Positions 44,591 to 53,166 of a stretch of 64,000 nt of DNA are shown in pieces (positions within the stretch are counted from its first letter, which is position 1; each line of letters opens with the position of its first letter). Under the pieces are notes generated by a model that worked only from the letters and a program-made list of their open reading frames with translations, was not told where the DNA came from and ran no database searches. The position numbers were made by a program, and so were the translations under genes. Origin of the DNA: Psychrobacter sp. UBA3962. GTDB lineage: Bacteria; Pseudomonadota; Gammaproteobacteria; Pseudomonadales; Moraxellaceae. The DNA is taken from contig NZ_DGDC01000020.1 in the NCBI RefSeq assembly GCF_002385225.1, positions 96,179 to 160,178 of the forward strand, written 5' to 3'.

Positions 44591-44630
44591 TAATAAGTTA
44601 TAAAGACTATTAATAAGTGATAAAGACTAT
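44591..44630. repeat. 20-bp tandem duplication at the hisC start
   Basis: Two adjacent 20-bp copies (44591-44610 and 44611-44630) share TAATAAGT and ATAAAGACTAT and differ at one base. The second copy ends inside the hisC ATG; the first would give ATT there, so only the second carries a start codon. Confidence 0.8.
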
Positions 44631-45723
44631 GGAATTTAAATTAGATACTCGATTGTGGTCTACCAAAGCCCGTAACTTGAACCCTTATGTGCCGGGTGAG
44701 CAGCCCAAGCATGATAATCTATGCAAACTAAATACCAATGAAAACCCTTTTCCGCCTTCACCTAAAGTGGCAGAAGCTATTTCAGAGGCTTTGAGCAATC
44801 AAGCGGATCAATTGCGTTTGTACCCAGCTCCTGAATCTGATGACTTAAAGCAGGCCTTAGCCGAAGCTTATAAGTTACAGGTAAATCAAGTGTTTGTAGG
44901 CAATGGCTCTGATGAAGTATTGGCTTTGGTGTTCGCTAGCTTTTTCCTAAAAGAGCGTCCTTTGCTATCGCCTGATATCAGCTATAGCTTTTATCCTGTC
45001 TATGCAGATACCTTTGGCGTTGAGTTGGTGAGTATACCTCTGAGGGAAGACTTTAGTATCGAAACTAACGATTACCGTCAGCCTTGCTCAGGCATTATTA
45101 TTGCCAACCCCAATGCTCCTACAGGCATCTTATTGTCATTAGAAGCTATTGATAAATTGGCTACTGAGCACCCAAATGCTGTGGTGGTCATTGATGAGGC
45201 TTATATTGACTTTGCTGATCAGGCAGAGGTGTCAGCCATTAGTTTGATCGATAAGCATGATAACTTATTGGTCACTCAGACTTTCTCAAAGTCTCGCTCA
45301 TTAGCCGGTCTGCGCGTGGGTATGGCATTTGGTAATCCATCTTTGATTGAAGCCCTAACCCGCATGAAAAACAGCTTTAACAGCTATCCTCTAGATCGTC
45401 TGGCGCAAGCTGGAGCATTGGCTAGTGTGAAAGATGTGGCCTATTTTGATGAGACTTGCCAAAAGGTTATTGAGCTACGTCAGCAACTAATCAGTGATTT
45501 GTCTGAGTTAGGTTTTAGTGTACTACCCTCGCAAGCGAACTTTGTGTTTGCCCGTCCAGAGCAGGGAGATGCTGGTGAGATTGCCCAAGCTTTGCGTGAG
45601 CAAGGGGTGATTGTTCGTTATTTTAATCAGCCAAGAATCAGTGACTACTTACGTATCACCGTAGGGACGGCAGAACAAAATAAACGCCTGATTGATGCGC
45701 TAAAACAAAGAGTATCTGCTTAA
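44629..45723 (+). CDS. hisC: Histidinol-phosphate aminotransferase
   Basis: PLP-dependent transamination of imidazole-acetol phosphate to histidinol phosphate, 364 aa. The fold type I landmarks are intact: LNTNENPFPPSP (N-terminal arm), GNGSDEVL, ANPNAPTG (159-166), DEAY and the Schiff-base lysine in TFSKSRSLAGLRVG (Lys221). The ATG at 44629 is chosen over an upstream GTG four codons earlier. No strong ribosome site is visible; the region is part of a 20-bp tandem duplication. A strong terminator follows. The rest of the histidine pathway is elsewhere. Confidence 0.96.
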   Translation: MEFKLDTRLWSTKARNLNPYVPGEQPKHDNLCKLNTNENPFPPSPKVAEAISEALSNQADQLRLYPAPESDDLKQALAEAYKLQVNQVFVGNGSDEVLALVFASFFLKERPLLSPDISYSFYPVYADTFGVELVSIPLREDFSIETNDYRQPCSGIIIANPNAPTGILLSLEAIDKLATEHPNAVVVIDEAYIDFADQAEVSAISLIDKHDNLLVTQTFSKSRSLAGLRVGMAFGNPSLIEALTRMKNSFNSYPLDRLAQAGALASVKDVAYFDETCQKVIELRQQLISDLSELGFSVLPSQANFVFARPEQGDAGEIAQALREQGVIVRYFNQPRISDYLRITVGTAEQNKRLIDALKQRVSA

Positions 45724-45747
45724 GTTTTTTTGCTAAAAGGGTTAAAT

Positions 45748-45779
45748 AAAAAGGTCAGAATTAATTCTGACCTTTTTTT
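45748..45779. terminator. Bidirectional terminator between hisC and pabB
   Basis: A 13-bp perfect stem (AAAAAGGTCAGAA with TTCTGACCTTTTT) and loop TTAA, with T and A runs on opposite strands, sits between the convergent genes. Confidence 0.93.
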
Positions 45780-45807
45780 ATTCAACGATTTATTAAGCTT
45801 TGGTTCA

Positions 45808-47436
45808 TTAAGCTTTAGGATCTAAGATAGCCAAGAGGTTACCGACTTTATCATGGCACTCTTGATACTCAGAGTCACAGTTTGAGCCTACAGTAATTCC
45901 GCCGCCTGCCCATAGCGAGACTTGACCTTCTGAGTCTGCTTGTAGCGAGCGAATAAGGACGTTCCACTGACCTGTGCCATCAAAGTTTAAGAAACCCAAA
46001 GTACCGCAATAGGCCCCTCGGGGAGCAACCTCTAACTCACTAATGATTTCAACCGCTCTTTTCTTTGGGGTGCCGGTGATGGACCCTGCAGGCAAGCTAT
46101 TAAATAAGACGGTCAACGGATGATGCTCTTCTTTGATAATGGCAGTAACGGTGCTGACCATATGATGCACATTGCTAAAGCTTTCAATAGCAAATAGTTT
46201 GGGCACTTTAACGCTACCTACTTCTGCATATTTTCCCAAATCATTACGTAATAAATCGACAATCATCACATTTTCAGCTTTGTCTTTTTCACTTTGAGCC
46301 AGCTGCTGTTTCAGCTGTTCATCTTGTTCTTTAGTAGCACCTCGCGGTAGAGTGCCTTTAATCGGCTTAGTAATAATTTGCGATTGGCTAGGCTGTGTTG
46401 GGTCATGGACTTCGGTTTTATTAAACAACACAAATAACTCTGGTGAGCAGCTTAGAAGCTCAAATTCGAGATGAAATGAAGGGTCGGAGTTGGCTGTGAT
46501 TTTAGATAGCGAATTATGAGCTGGGTCGTGAGTCAGGGCTAAATACCCAGCAAAGGGGGATCTGGTGTTTTGATGCAAATCAGGCAAATAATCTACCAAA
46601 GAGGGGTTTTGGTCAAAGTTATATGCTGATAGAGCGCAATCAGCTGAAGTCGCCAATGTGCCTTGCCATTTTTGAGTCAGGTTAATTTGATAACTATCAC
46701 CTTGATATAAGTACTGCTGCGTTTGCTTGAAAGCTTGTGCGTATTGTTCTGCACTCCATAAGGCGGTTAATGGCAGAGCGGGGGGTGACATAGAGTGTTG
46801 TAACAAATCTAATAGTTGTTCGTCAAACTGTTGTAGGTGGCAGACAATAGCGTCTTTAACAGCCTGAGGCGTAGAACTTTCAGTATGTACCTCCCATCCC
46901 TGTGTATCGCAAGGTTTTAGATACACATCGTAGTGTCCTAAAAAAGCACAAGGCTGGTTTGCCATTCCAATTTCTGGATTAGCCGCTAAGGCTCTGGCAC
47001 CAATATCATAGCCGATAAACCCCATTAAGCCACTGTGATAAGCAGTATTCGAAGCATAAGGAGTGGGCGATAATTCAGAATTTTGTTGCTGCATCAGGCT
47101 TTGATTGCAGTAGTGCGTCAGCTCCTCAATCCAGCTTTGATAGTCAAGGGTATAGCGATTGTATTGAGCGTTAATAGTGTCAGACTCTTGACGAGAAGTC
47201 TTTAATATCTCAATATTTAAGTTAGACGCTTTTAAGGTAGGAGGAACTGGATCTAAGGTGTTATAAACAGTCCAAGAGGTTTTGGGCAATAGACCGATAA
47301 CCTGTTGCCCTTCGTTATTAAGCCAGCAAGGATGCCAAGGCAAGTGCGACAGGCAACCTTGTTCAATGAAGTCTATCAGATGGGGCAGGAGCTGGTGAGC
47401 TGGCAAGTTATGAAAAGCAAAAGTGTGGTAAATCAT
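45808..47436 (-). CDS. pabB: Aminodeoxychorismate synthase component I
   Basis: Converts chorismate and ammonia to 4-amino-4-deoxychorismate for p-aminobenzoate and folate. The 542-aa protein is of the anthranilate/ADC synthase type I family. The lysine of the PabB signature is seen in KPIKGTLPRGA, with EKDKAENVMIVDLLRNDLG, SITGTPKKRAVEII and the C-terminal GSNCDSEYQECHDKVGNLL. PIKGT (rather than the PIAGT of TrpE) is the feature that selects PabB. It is longer than E. coli PabB (453 aa), mostly in the N-terminal half. The gene is monocistronic and the start lacks a strong ribosome site. Confidence 0.95.
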   Translation of the reverse strand: MIYHTFAFHNLPAHQLLPHLIDFIEQGCLSHLPWHPCWLNNEGQQVIGLLPKTSWTVYNTLDPVPPTLKASNLNIEILKTSRQESDTINAQYNRYTLDYQSWIEELTHYCNQSLMQQQNSELSPTPYASNTAYHSGLMGFIGYDIGARALAANPEIGMANQPCAFLGHYDVYLKPCDTQGWEVHTESSTPQAVKDAIVCHLQQFDEQLLDLLQHSMSPPALPLTALWSAEQYAQAFKQTQQYLYQGDSYQINLTQKWQGTLATSADCALSAYNFDQNPSLVDYLPDLHQNTRSPFAGYLALTHDPAHNSLSKITANSDPSFHLEFELLSCSPELFVLFNKTEVHDPTQPSQSQIITKPIKGTLPRGATKEQDEQLKQQLAQSEKDKAENVMIVDLLRNDLGKYAEVGSVKVPKLFAIESFSNVHHMVSTVTAIIKEEHHPLTVLFNSLPAGSITGTPKKRAVEIISELEVAPRGAYCGTLGFLNFDGTGQWNVLIRSLQADSEGQVSLWAGGGITVGSNCDSEYQECHDKVGNLLAILDPKA

Positions 47437-47736
47437 AAACGCTCGATATCTTTAGCGAAAAACGCAAAATTTATTTATTATAAAGACAATAAGATAAGTT
47501 GAAGGGGCGGATAATAAGTTAGCAGTAGGCTATTTTACATTGTGCTAAAGCGCGATAACACTGTTTAAACTGATATCTTGCTCTTAATTACATAAAATGA
47601 AAGACAGTATTAATGTAATAGTTAATTTATCTTCAGGGTTTTTTATAATATTTAGTATTTAAAAGATATTAATAAACTAACAAAGAAAAGAGTATTTAAA
47701 CCCATTAATTTATTCAATTTTTAGGAAAATTTTTTT
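47437..47736. other. 300-bp gap between divergent pabB and EcsC genes
   Basis: AT-rich, with both divergent promoters expected here. The end has GGAAAA shortly before the EcsC ATG as a weak ribosome site. No dyad, hairpin or small gene is apparent. Confidence 0.5.
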
Positions 47737-48999
47737 ATGGCTAACAAATCTAATAAGTCTAACACCAGTAAAAAAATCATTGATGGCGTTGATGCTGTAG
47801 GCCATGTAGCTCGCAGTGGTCTAGAGCGTTTTGGCGCACTGCTAGATAGTCTTAATGCTAAATCTGGTAAAGCCAGTCAATTCAAAGCGGTCGATTTGTC
47901 AGAGTATAAAGACAAAAATGTTAACAACCTGTTGAGTCAACAGACTCTAAAAACCTCACAGCAGTTGCTAGGTACTCGTTTTAGCACTTACAGCAAGTAT
48001 GCCAAAAAAGTGGTACCAGACAGCATTTTCCAAAAAGCTTCTGATGGTGTATTTTCGCAAGTGGCTAAATTAGCAGCTACCTGGAGTGAAATTGACCTAC
48101 CTCGCGAGCAGCGTTTCAAGGGGGTTCAAGGGTTAACAGATCAAGAGCGTAATGCCTTAGCGCGCGATATCGCCAACCAAAACCGAGCTTTAGCGACAAT
48201 GGGCGGGGTAACGGGCTTAGCCGGTCTACCAGGTATGTTGGCCGATACTTTATGGTTATTGTTAGTGTCATTGCGTACAGTTTATCAGTTGGCTACGGTA
48301 TATGATAAGCCATTAACGGGTAAGCAGGGCGTTAAGATGGCCTATGCGGTATTAGGCAGTGCGGATCTTAGTAAAATGCAAGAAAAGCAGACAATTTTAG
48401 CCGGCCTTGGTGTGGCTAAAGGTCTAGTGGCCAGTGCAGATAATAATGGTCTACGCAGCGAACTAACCAAAGGTCTAGGTATTGTTAATCCAAACGTACA
48501 GTTCTATGCTCAACAAGTGGACAAGCTAGCAGAGCAGTTTAACTTTGATATGGATAATATCAACCTAAGCTGGATAGGTAAGTTTTTACCCCTAGTATCA
48601 GTGGCCACTACGGTGCACTATAACAGTCATTTGATTGATCAGGTTATTGGCGTGGCAAAAGCTACATTTGGTCCGGAACCTATCGTGGCCAAACAAGCTT
48701 TGACTAATGGTGCTAAAGCTACTGAAACTGAAAAAGACGATAAATCAGATAGAAATGATAAGTCTGATGAAAAATCGGATAAAAATGCCGAAAAGACTGA
48801 GAGTAATGACGCTAAAGATACGGAAGTAAGCGACGAAGTTGCGGATCAATTCGGTGAAGAGCCTAAGGATCCAACCAAAGGCGCTGAAACTCAAGAGAGC
48901 TATGACTTTCATACAGAAAGTGATGACTCTTCAGAAGAAAATGTTGAATCAAAGTCTGAAGCTGATTCTAGTAAAAATCAGGCCAATAAAGACAGCTAA
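47737..48999 (+). CDS. EcsC family protein
   Basis: EcsC-family protein, 420 aa, function unknown. The family core at about 130-310 includes GGVTGLAGLPGMLADTLWLL and TVYDKPLTGKQGVKMAYAVL, which are typical. A hydrophobic segment at 155-180 may insert in or contact the membrane. The N-terminal 120 residues are basic and polar, and the C-terminal 100 are highly charged (Asp/Lys/Glu/Ser repeats), probably disordered. The neighbours (pabB, rpmE2) give no hint of role. In Bacillus, ecsC lies in an ABC transporter operon, but no ABC genes are here. Confidence 0.9.
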   Translation: MANKSNKSNTSKKIIDGVDAVGHVARSGLERFGALLDSLNAKSGKASQFKAVDLSEYKDKNVNNLLSQQTLKTSQQLLGTRFSTYSKYAKKVVPDSIFQKASDGVFSQVAKLAATWSEIDLPREQRFKGVQGLTDQERNALARDIANQNRALATMGGVTGLAGLPGMLADTLWLLLVSLRTVYQLATVYDKPLTGKQGVKMAYAVLGSADLSKMQEKQTILAGLGVAKGLVASADNNGLRSELTKGLGIVNPNVQFYAQQVDKLAEQFNFDMDNINLSWIGKFLPLVSVATTVHYNSHLIDQVIGVAKATFGPEPIVAKQALTNGAKATETEKDDKSDRNDKSDEKSDKNAEKTESNDAKDTEVSDEVADQFGEEPKDPTKGAETQESYDFHTESDDSSEENVESKSEADSSKNQANKDS

Positions 49000-49194
49000 G
49001 CCAGTTTTAACTTAATAGGCTAGAATGTTTTTCAGCTAATTATAGGGCGTGGTGCTAATGATTGATAAGGTAATTAACCTTTATTATCACCTTGCATCAT
49101 GCTCTATAACTCTGTAAAATTACCGCCTTAACTTCCCGCTGAGGAAGGCTAGAATAGCAGGGGGTTGGTGTTATGTGCTGGAATGAGCCAGTGA

Positions 49195-49274
49195 TATGAT
49201 GGCTAACCACTAATGCGTTTAGTGCCTCAGTTACGTACAGCCCAGCTGTATATCGGACACAGAGAGAATTTATT
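49195..49274 (+). promoter_or_regulatory. Promoter and two-hairpin leader of rpmE2
   Basis: An extended -10 TGA-TATGAT (49192-49200) lacks a strong -35. The predicted transcript then begins with CACTAA-TGCGT-TTAGTG (49208-49224), followed by TACAG-CCCAG-CTGTA (49236-49250), and ends with a purine-rich ribosome site AGAGAGAA. Two small consecutive hairpins in a 68-nt leader fit a ribosomal-protein autoregulatory leader, which is known for L31 in several groups; here it is inference. No Zur-type box was found. Confidence 0.4.
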
Positions 49275-49553
49275 ATGCGTAAAGATATCCATCCAGAGTA
49301 CAAAGAAGTATTATTCCACGACACTAACGCTGACGTGTTCTTCTTAACTCGTTCAACAGCTAAAACTAAAGCTACTCGTGAGTATGAAGGTAAAGAATAT
49401 CCTTACTACCCACTAGATATTTCTAGCGCTTCACATCCTTTCTACACTGGCGAACAACGTAAAACTTCTAACGAAGGTCGTGTTGCAAGCTTCAACAAAC
49501 GCTTTGGCGCGTTTGGTGGCCGTAGCAAGGCTAAGAAAACTGACGCTGAATAA
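49275..49553 (+). CDS. rpmE2: 50S ribosomal protein L31 type B
   Basis: Ribosomal protein L31 of the zinc-independent (C-minus, type B/YkgM) class, 92 aa. The readable features are RKDIHPEYKEVLFHDTNAD, YYPLDISSASHPFYTGEQ and the basic FNKRFGAFG tail. No CxxC zinc ribbon is present. In E. coli the corresponding gene is induced under zinc limitation, replacing the zinc-binding L31. Whether this genome also has the zinc-binding rpmE is not visible here. It is flanked by its own promoter region and terminator, i.e. monocistronic. Confidence 0.97.
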   Translation: MRKDIHPEYKEVLFHDTNADVFFLTRSTAKTKATREYEGKEYPYYPLDISSASHPFYTGEQRKTSNEGRVASFNKRFGAFGGRSKAKKTDAE

Positions 49554-49898
49554 TTTTTTTGATTATTTTGCTTTAAGTATTCTGCTTTAAGTTTAAGCAA
49601 AAGAACCACCGCACTCTTTATACGAGTTGCGGTGGTTTTTTTATGTCTAGGTATTCCTATCGCTTTTATACACTTAATATTATTAGAATCAGCCTGAGAT
49701 AAAGACATAGCTGTTGACCTACCTTTGAAGTTTGAATGTATACTAAGCCAATACCAACTTTTATAAGAAATATTTAATAAATTATAGGTTAGATTTTTAT
49801 AATCGACTTTATAAAGTTCGGTGGTTTATGAGGTTATAGTTTTCTTAGAAATAAGTTTATAGGAATAAAAAGTAGAAGTACTTTGAAGGTAGTCTGAT
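49554..49898. other. 345-bp gap between rpmE2 and GIY-YIG gene
   Basis: Contains the rpmE2 terminator at the left and otherwise AT-rich DNA. A possible promoter for the next gene is TTGACC (49714-49719) with TATACT (49739-49744), but their 19-bp spacing is long. No tRNA, direct repeat or attachment-site remnant is seen. Confidence 0.45.
49604..49642 (+). terminator. Terminator of rpmE2
   Basis: AACCACCGCA plus CTC pair with GAG plus TGCGGTGGTT (one bulged T) around a 7-nt loop, followed by T residues, 50 bp after the stop. Confidence 0.92.
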
Positions 49899-51332
49899 AT
49901 GAATAATAAAGATTTAGTAATTAAAATCATAGCCGTTTTAGGAATACTAGCTATTGCAATATATGCGCCTCAATTATTAGTTTTGATAGTAGGATATTTA
50001 GCGTACCAACTATCTAAAAAGGTCAAAGAATTATCTGAATTAAATCAAAAATATCAGGCAGTTGTTGCTGATTATTCAGAACTTTCAGAGCAACATTCTG
50101 AAGTTATAAATAGATATTCTAGAGTGATAGATATTGACTTAGCAGCAGATGAAGCTAAAGAAAAGCTTACTAAAACCACTAAAGATATTGAAGAGTTGCA
50201 ACTTAGCTATAAACAAAAAAGATCAGTATATGACGATTTATTAAGTCGTATCGCTATTTATGATGAAACTCTAAAGTATGCAGAAATGGGCATGTATGAA
50301 CCTCATTTTGATTTTGATACATCAGAGGCATTTAGAGACAAAATTAAAGAGGTCCGAGCAAAGCAAAAAGAGATGATCAAAGAGAAGACGGCCATTACTT
50401 GTAATATTGAATGGGAGGTAAGTGGTAGCCGAGCTGAAGGTCAGAAAATGACAAATCGGGGAATTCGTTTAACAGCAAGGGCTTTCAATAATGAGTGTGA
50501 TGCTGCAATTGCTAACGTATCTTGGAATAATATTGAGCGAATGGAAAAGCGAATTGTTAAAGCGTACGAAGCTATTAACAAAATGAATGAGACCAATAAG
50601 ATTTTTATATCTCCCTATTATTTGCAGCTAAAACTTGATGAACTACGCTTGGCGTTTGAGTATAAAGAAAAACGTCAAATAGAAAAAGAAGAGCAGGCTG
50701 AACTGCGTAGATTAGAGCGTGAGGAGGAGCAACTTAGAAAAGAAGCTGAAAGAGCATTAGCAGAAGAGAAAAAGCTTGAGGTTCTGTTAGATAAGGTGCA
50801 AGAAAAAGCACTACATTCTGAGGGTCCTGAGCTTGAAAGACTACAAGCAGAAATTGCTAAACTGGGTGATGAGCTCAAGGAAATGCAAAGAAAGCATGAT
50901 AGAGTTAAAGCCATGGCAGAACAGACCAAACTTGGTTATGTGTATGTCATTTCCAATATTGGTTCTTTTGGTGAAAATGTCTATAAAATTGGAATGACCA
51001 GAAGGCTTGAACCAATGGATAGGGTTAAAGAGCTGGGCGATGCAAGTGTGCCATTCTATTTTGATGTACATGCCATGATTTTTAGTGAAGATGCACCAAG
51101 CTTAGAAGCTCAAATCCAGCGAGAGTTTGCTGACAGAAGGTTAAATTTAGTCAACTATCGAAAAGAGTACTTCAATGTTACATTGGAGGAAATTAAGCAG
51201 AAAGTTTGGGAGTTAAACCCTGATGTTGAGTTTTTTGATGAAGTAGAAGCAAGAGAGTTTAAAGAATCTGAAGAGATAAGAGCTATACGAAATGCCACTG
51301 CTATAGAAGATGAAATGCCTGAGGAAATCTAG
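49899..51332 (+). CDS. DUF4041/T5orf172 GIY-YIG protein, membrane anchored
   Basis: A 477-aa protein with an N-terminal transmembrane segment (about 8-37), a coiled coil (about 38-115), the DUF4041 domain (about 118-265, including YEPHFDFDTSEAFRDKIKE and FNNECDAAIANV), a highly charged coiled coil (255-345), and a C-terminal T5orf172/MUG113 GIY-YIG nuclease-like domain (346-435). The latter keeps YVYV and YKIGMTRR (Tyr348, Gly365, Arg369) and a candidate catalytic glutamate at Glu404. The family occurs in phages and scattered in bacterial genomes; its function is unknown. The gene is more AT-rich than its neighbours and carries its own terminator, which suggests acquisition. DNA cleavage is not proven. 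Confidence 0.92.
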   Translation: MNNKDLVIKIIAVLGILAIAIYAPQLLVLIVGYLAYQLSKKVKELSELNQKYQAVVADYSELSEQHSEVINRYSRVIDIDLAADEAKEKLTKTTKDIEELQLSYKQKRSVYDDLLSRIAIYDETLKYAEMGMYEPHFDFDTSEAFRDKIKEVRAKQKEMIKEKTAITCNIEWEVSGSRAEGQKMTNRGIRLTARAFNNECDAAIANVSWNNIERMEKRIVKAYEAINKMNETNKIFISPYYLQLKLDELRLAFEYKEKRQIEKEEQAELRRLEREEEQLRKEAERALAEEKKLEVLLDKVQEKALHSEGPELERLQAEIAKLGDELKEMQRKHDRVKAMAEQTKLGYVYVISNIGSFGENVYKIGMTRRLEPMDRVKELGDASVPFYFDVHAMIFSEDAPSLEAQIQREFADRRLNLVNYRKEYFNVTLEEIKQKVWELNPDVEFFDEVEAREFKESEEIRAIRNATAIEDEMPEEI

Positions 51333-51347
51333 GAACATAATAGTAAT

Positions 51348-51381
51348 AAAAAACACCAGCTAAATAAGCTGGTGTTTTTTT
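51348..51381. terminator. Terminator after GIY-YIG gene
   Basis: CACCAGCT-AAATA-AGCTGGTG with flanking A and T runs lies 15 bp after the stop; bidirectional, also serving convergent murJ. Confidence 0.92.
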
Positions 51382-51405
51382 ATTGTGGTAATAGTAGGAC
51401 TTTAA

Positions 51406-52956
51406 TTATCCGTGTTTTAGCTGACGAGGACGGAAGCCTGATGCCAATAACACTACGGCGTATACGATTGCGCCCACGGCACAGATTAGCAGTAAAGCAA
51501 AGACACGATGCCACTGCGTATCATGAGTCGGGAAGTAAGGAAGCATCATATATAATGCCACCACCATTACTGCGCTGGAAATACCAAACTGAGCGAACAG
51601 TTTTTTCCACTGCGGACCGAAGCGAAATAAGTCACGCTTGTGCAGTAAATAGTACAATAAGCCAGCATTAACGAAGGAAGCAGCAGTGGTGGCTAAAGCC
51701 AATCCACCATGTAGTGGCAACTTAAAGTAGTAGAAAATACCGACAAAGATTAAGCTAAATATCATGTTGGCTATGACGGTAATTATACCTATTTTAACCG
51801 GAGTTTTGGTATCTTGACGGGCAAAGAAAGCAGGAGCAAAAATCTTAATCAACATAAAGCCCAAGATGCCTCCAGCCATGCTACGTAGTGCAAAGCCACT
51901 CATGTTTGCGTCTCGAAGTGCGAACTCTCCACGCATAAATAAAGTCTGCATTAGTACATCAGATAGCACAAATAGCGCACAAGCCGCAGGCATACCCACA
52001 ACAATAATTAATCTTGCTGCCCAGTCTAAAGTCTTACGGAAGCTAACATCATCTTTTTTGGCTTCACTGGTGGATAAGCTAGGTAAGATGACAGTACCGA
52101 TTGCTACCCCAATTAGACCCAAAGGCAGCTCAGTTAAACGCTCTGCTGCATATAACCAAGATACTGAACCGGTTATCATTAACGAGGCCAGAACGGTATT
52201 TAACAGTAGGTTGATTTGGGTAACGGATACTCCAAAAATGGCAGGCAACATCAGCTTTAGGATACGACGTACCCCTTCGTGCTGAAAATCGATTTTGGGT
52301 TTAACCAACAGTTTTTGCATATAAAGCTGGGGTAGCTGAATAAAGAACTGTAATAGACCTGCTATAGCAACGGCGTAACCCAGTGCCATAATAGGTTTAT
52401 CAAACATAGGTGCAAAAATTAAGGCCCCAGCAATCATACTTAGGTTAAGTAGAACGGGAGCCACTGCAGGAGCAGCAAAACGACCATAGCTTTGCAAGAT
52501 ACTGCCGGCAAAAGCGGTCATCGAGATGAATAATAAGTAGGGGAAAGTTAACCGTAGCAGCTCAGTTGCCGTGTTAAACTTCTCAGGATCATCTGAAAAG
52601 CCTGGGGCAAATAAGGTGATTACCCAAGGGGAGGCTAACATTACCACGACCGTTAGCATCGATAAAATCATTAGCAAGGCACCTGAAGTGCGGCTAATTA
52701 AAATCTGTACTTCTTGCAGGGTGAAGCGCTCTTTGTACTCAGACAAGACAGGAACGAATGCTTGGCTAAAGGCCCCTTCAGCAAAAAGGCGACGTAGGAA
52801 GTTGGGTATCTTGAAAGCGACTAGGAAAGCATCCATCAGACCGCCGGCTCCGAACACACCCATTAACACCATATCACGTACAAGGCCTAATATACGTGAG
52901 AGCATGGTCATTGAGCTGACAATCATAGTCGAGCGAAACAGTTTACTTTTTGCCAT
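51406..52956 (-). CDS. murJ: Lipid II flippase MurJ
   Basis: Essential MOP-superfamily transporter flipping lipid II across the inner membrane, 516 aa, with about 14 hydrophobic helices. Recognisable segments are the start FRSTMIVSSMTMLSRILGLV, the GAGGLMDAFLVAFKIPNFLR stretch with FAEGAFSQAFVP, and the LPLGLIGVAIGTVILP region. The conserved basic residues needed for lipid II handling (for example Arg in SRILG and LRRLF) are present. It is separate from other cell-wall genes in the window and convergent with the GIY-YIG gene. Confidence 0.97.
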   Translation of the reverse strand: MAKSKLFRSTMIVSSMTMLSRILGLVRDMVLMGVFGAGGLMDAFLVAFKIPNFLRRLFAEGAFSQAFVPVLSEYKERFTLQEVQILISRTSGALLMILSMLTVVVMLASPWVITLFAPGFSDDPEKFNTATELLRLTFPYLLFISMTAFAGSILQSYGRFAAPAVAPVLLNLSMIAGALIFAPMFDKPIMALGYAVAIAGLLQFFIQLPQLYMQKLLVKPKIDFQHEGVRRILKLMLPAIFGVSVTQINLLLNTVLASLMITGSVSWLYAAERLTELPLGLIGVAIGTVILPSLSTSEAKKDDVSFRKTLDWAARLIIVVGMPAACALFVLSDVLMQTLFMRGEFALRDANMSGFALRSMAGGILGFMLIKIFAPAFFARQDTKTPVKIGIITVIANMIFSLIFVGIFYYFKLPLHGGLALATTAASFVNAGLLYYLLHKRDLFRFGPQWKKLFAQFGISSAVMVVALYMMLPYFPTHDTQWHRVFALLLICAVGAIVYAVVLLASGFRPRQLKHG

Positions 52957-53166
52957 GTAATCTCAATACCTGTGTATATTAAAATATTTTTAATGTGGTT
53001 TTTAAGGTTTCAAAAAAACTGGCAAATTATAGCATTATCTAGATAAGATAACGGGACTGGCTAGTGAAATTGTGATGGAAAGTAGCGCTTAGATGAATTT
53101 ATAACTGTAATAAATAATCTGTGGTTTAAGCTGAGAGCTACTACTTAAATAGCAAAGGAATGGATA

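Noticed and set aside
49000..49274. Zur operator before rpmE2
   Set aside because: No sequence close to the GTTATA-type palindrome of known Zur boxes was found; zinc control is therefore not claimed.
49554..49898. Integration site of a mobile element beside the GIY-YIG gene
   Set aside because: No tRNA, integrase, direct repeats or inverted ends were found around 49554-51400.
51372..51671. Open frame opposite murJ end
   Set aside because: Fully overlaps the murJ coding region and its terminator; no ribosome site or recognisable domain.
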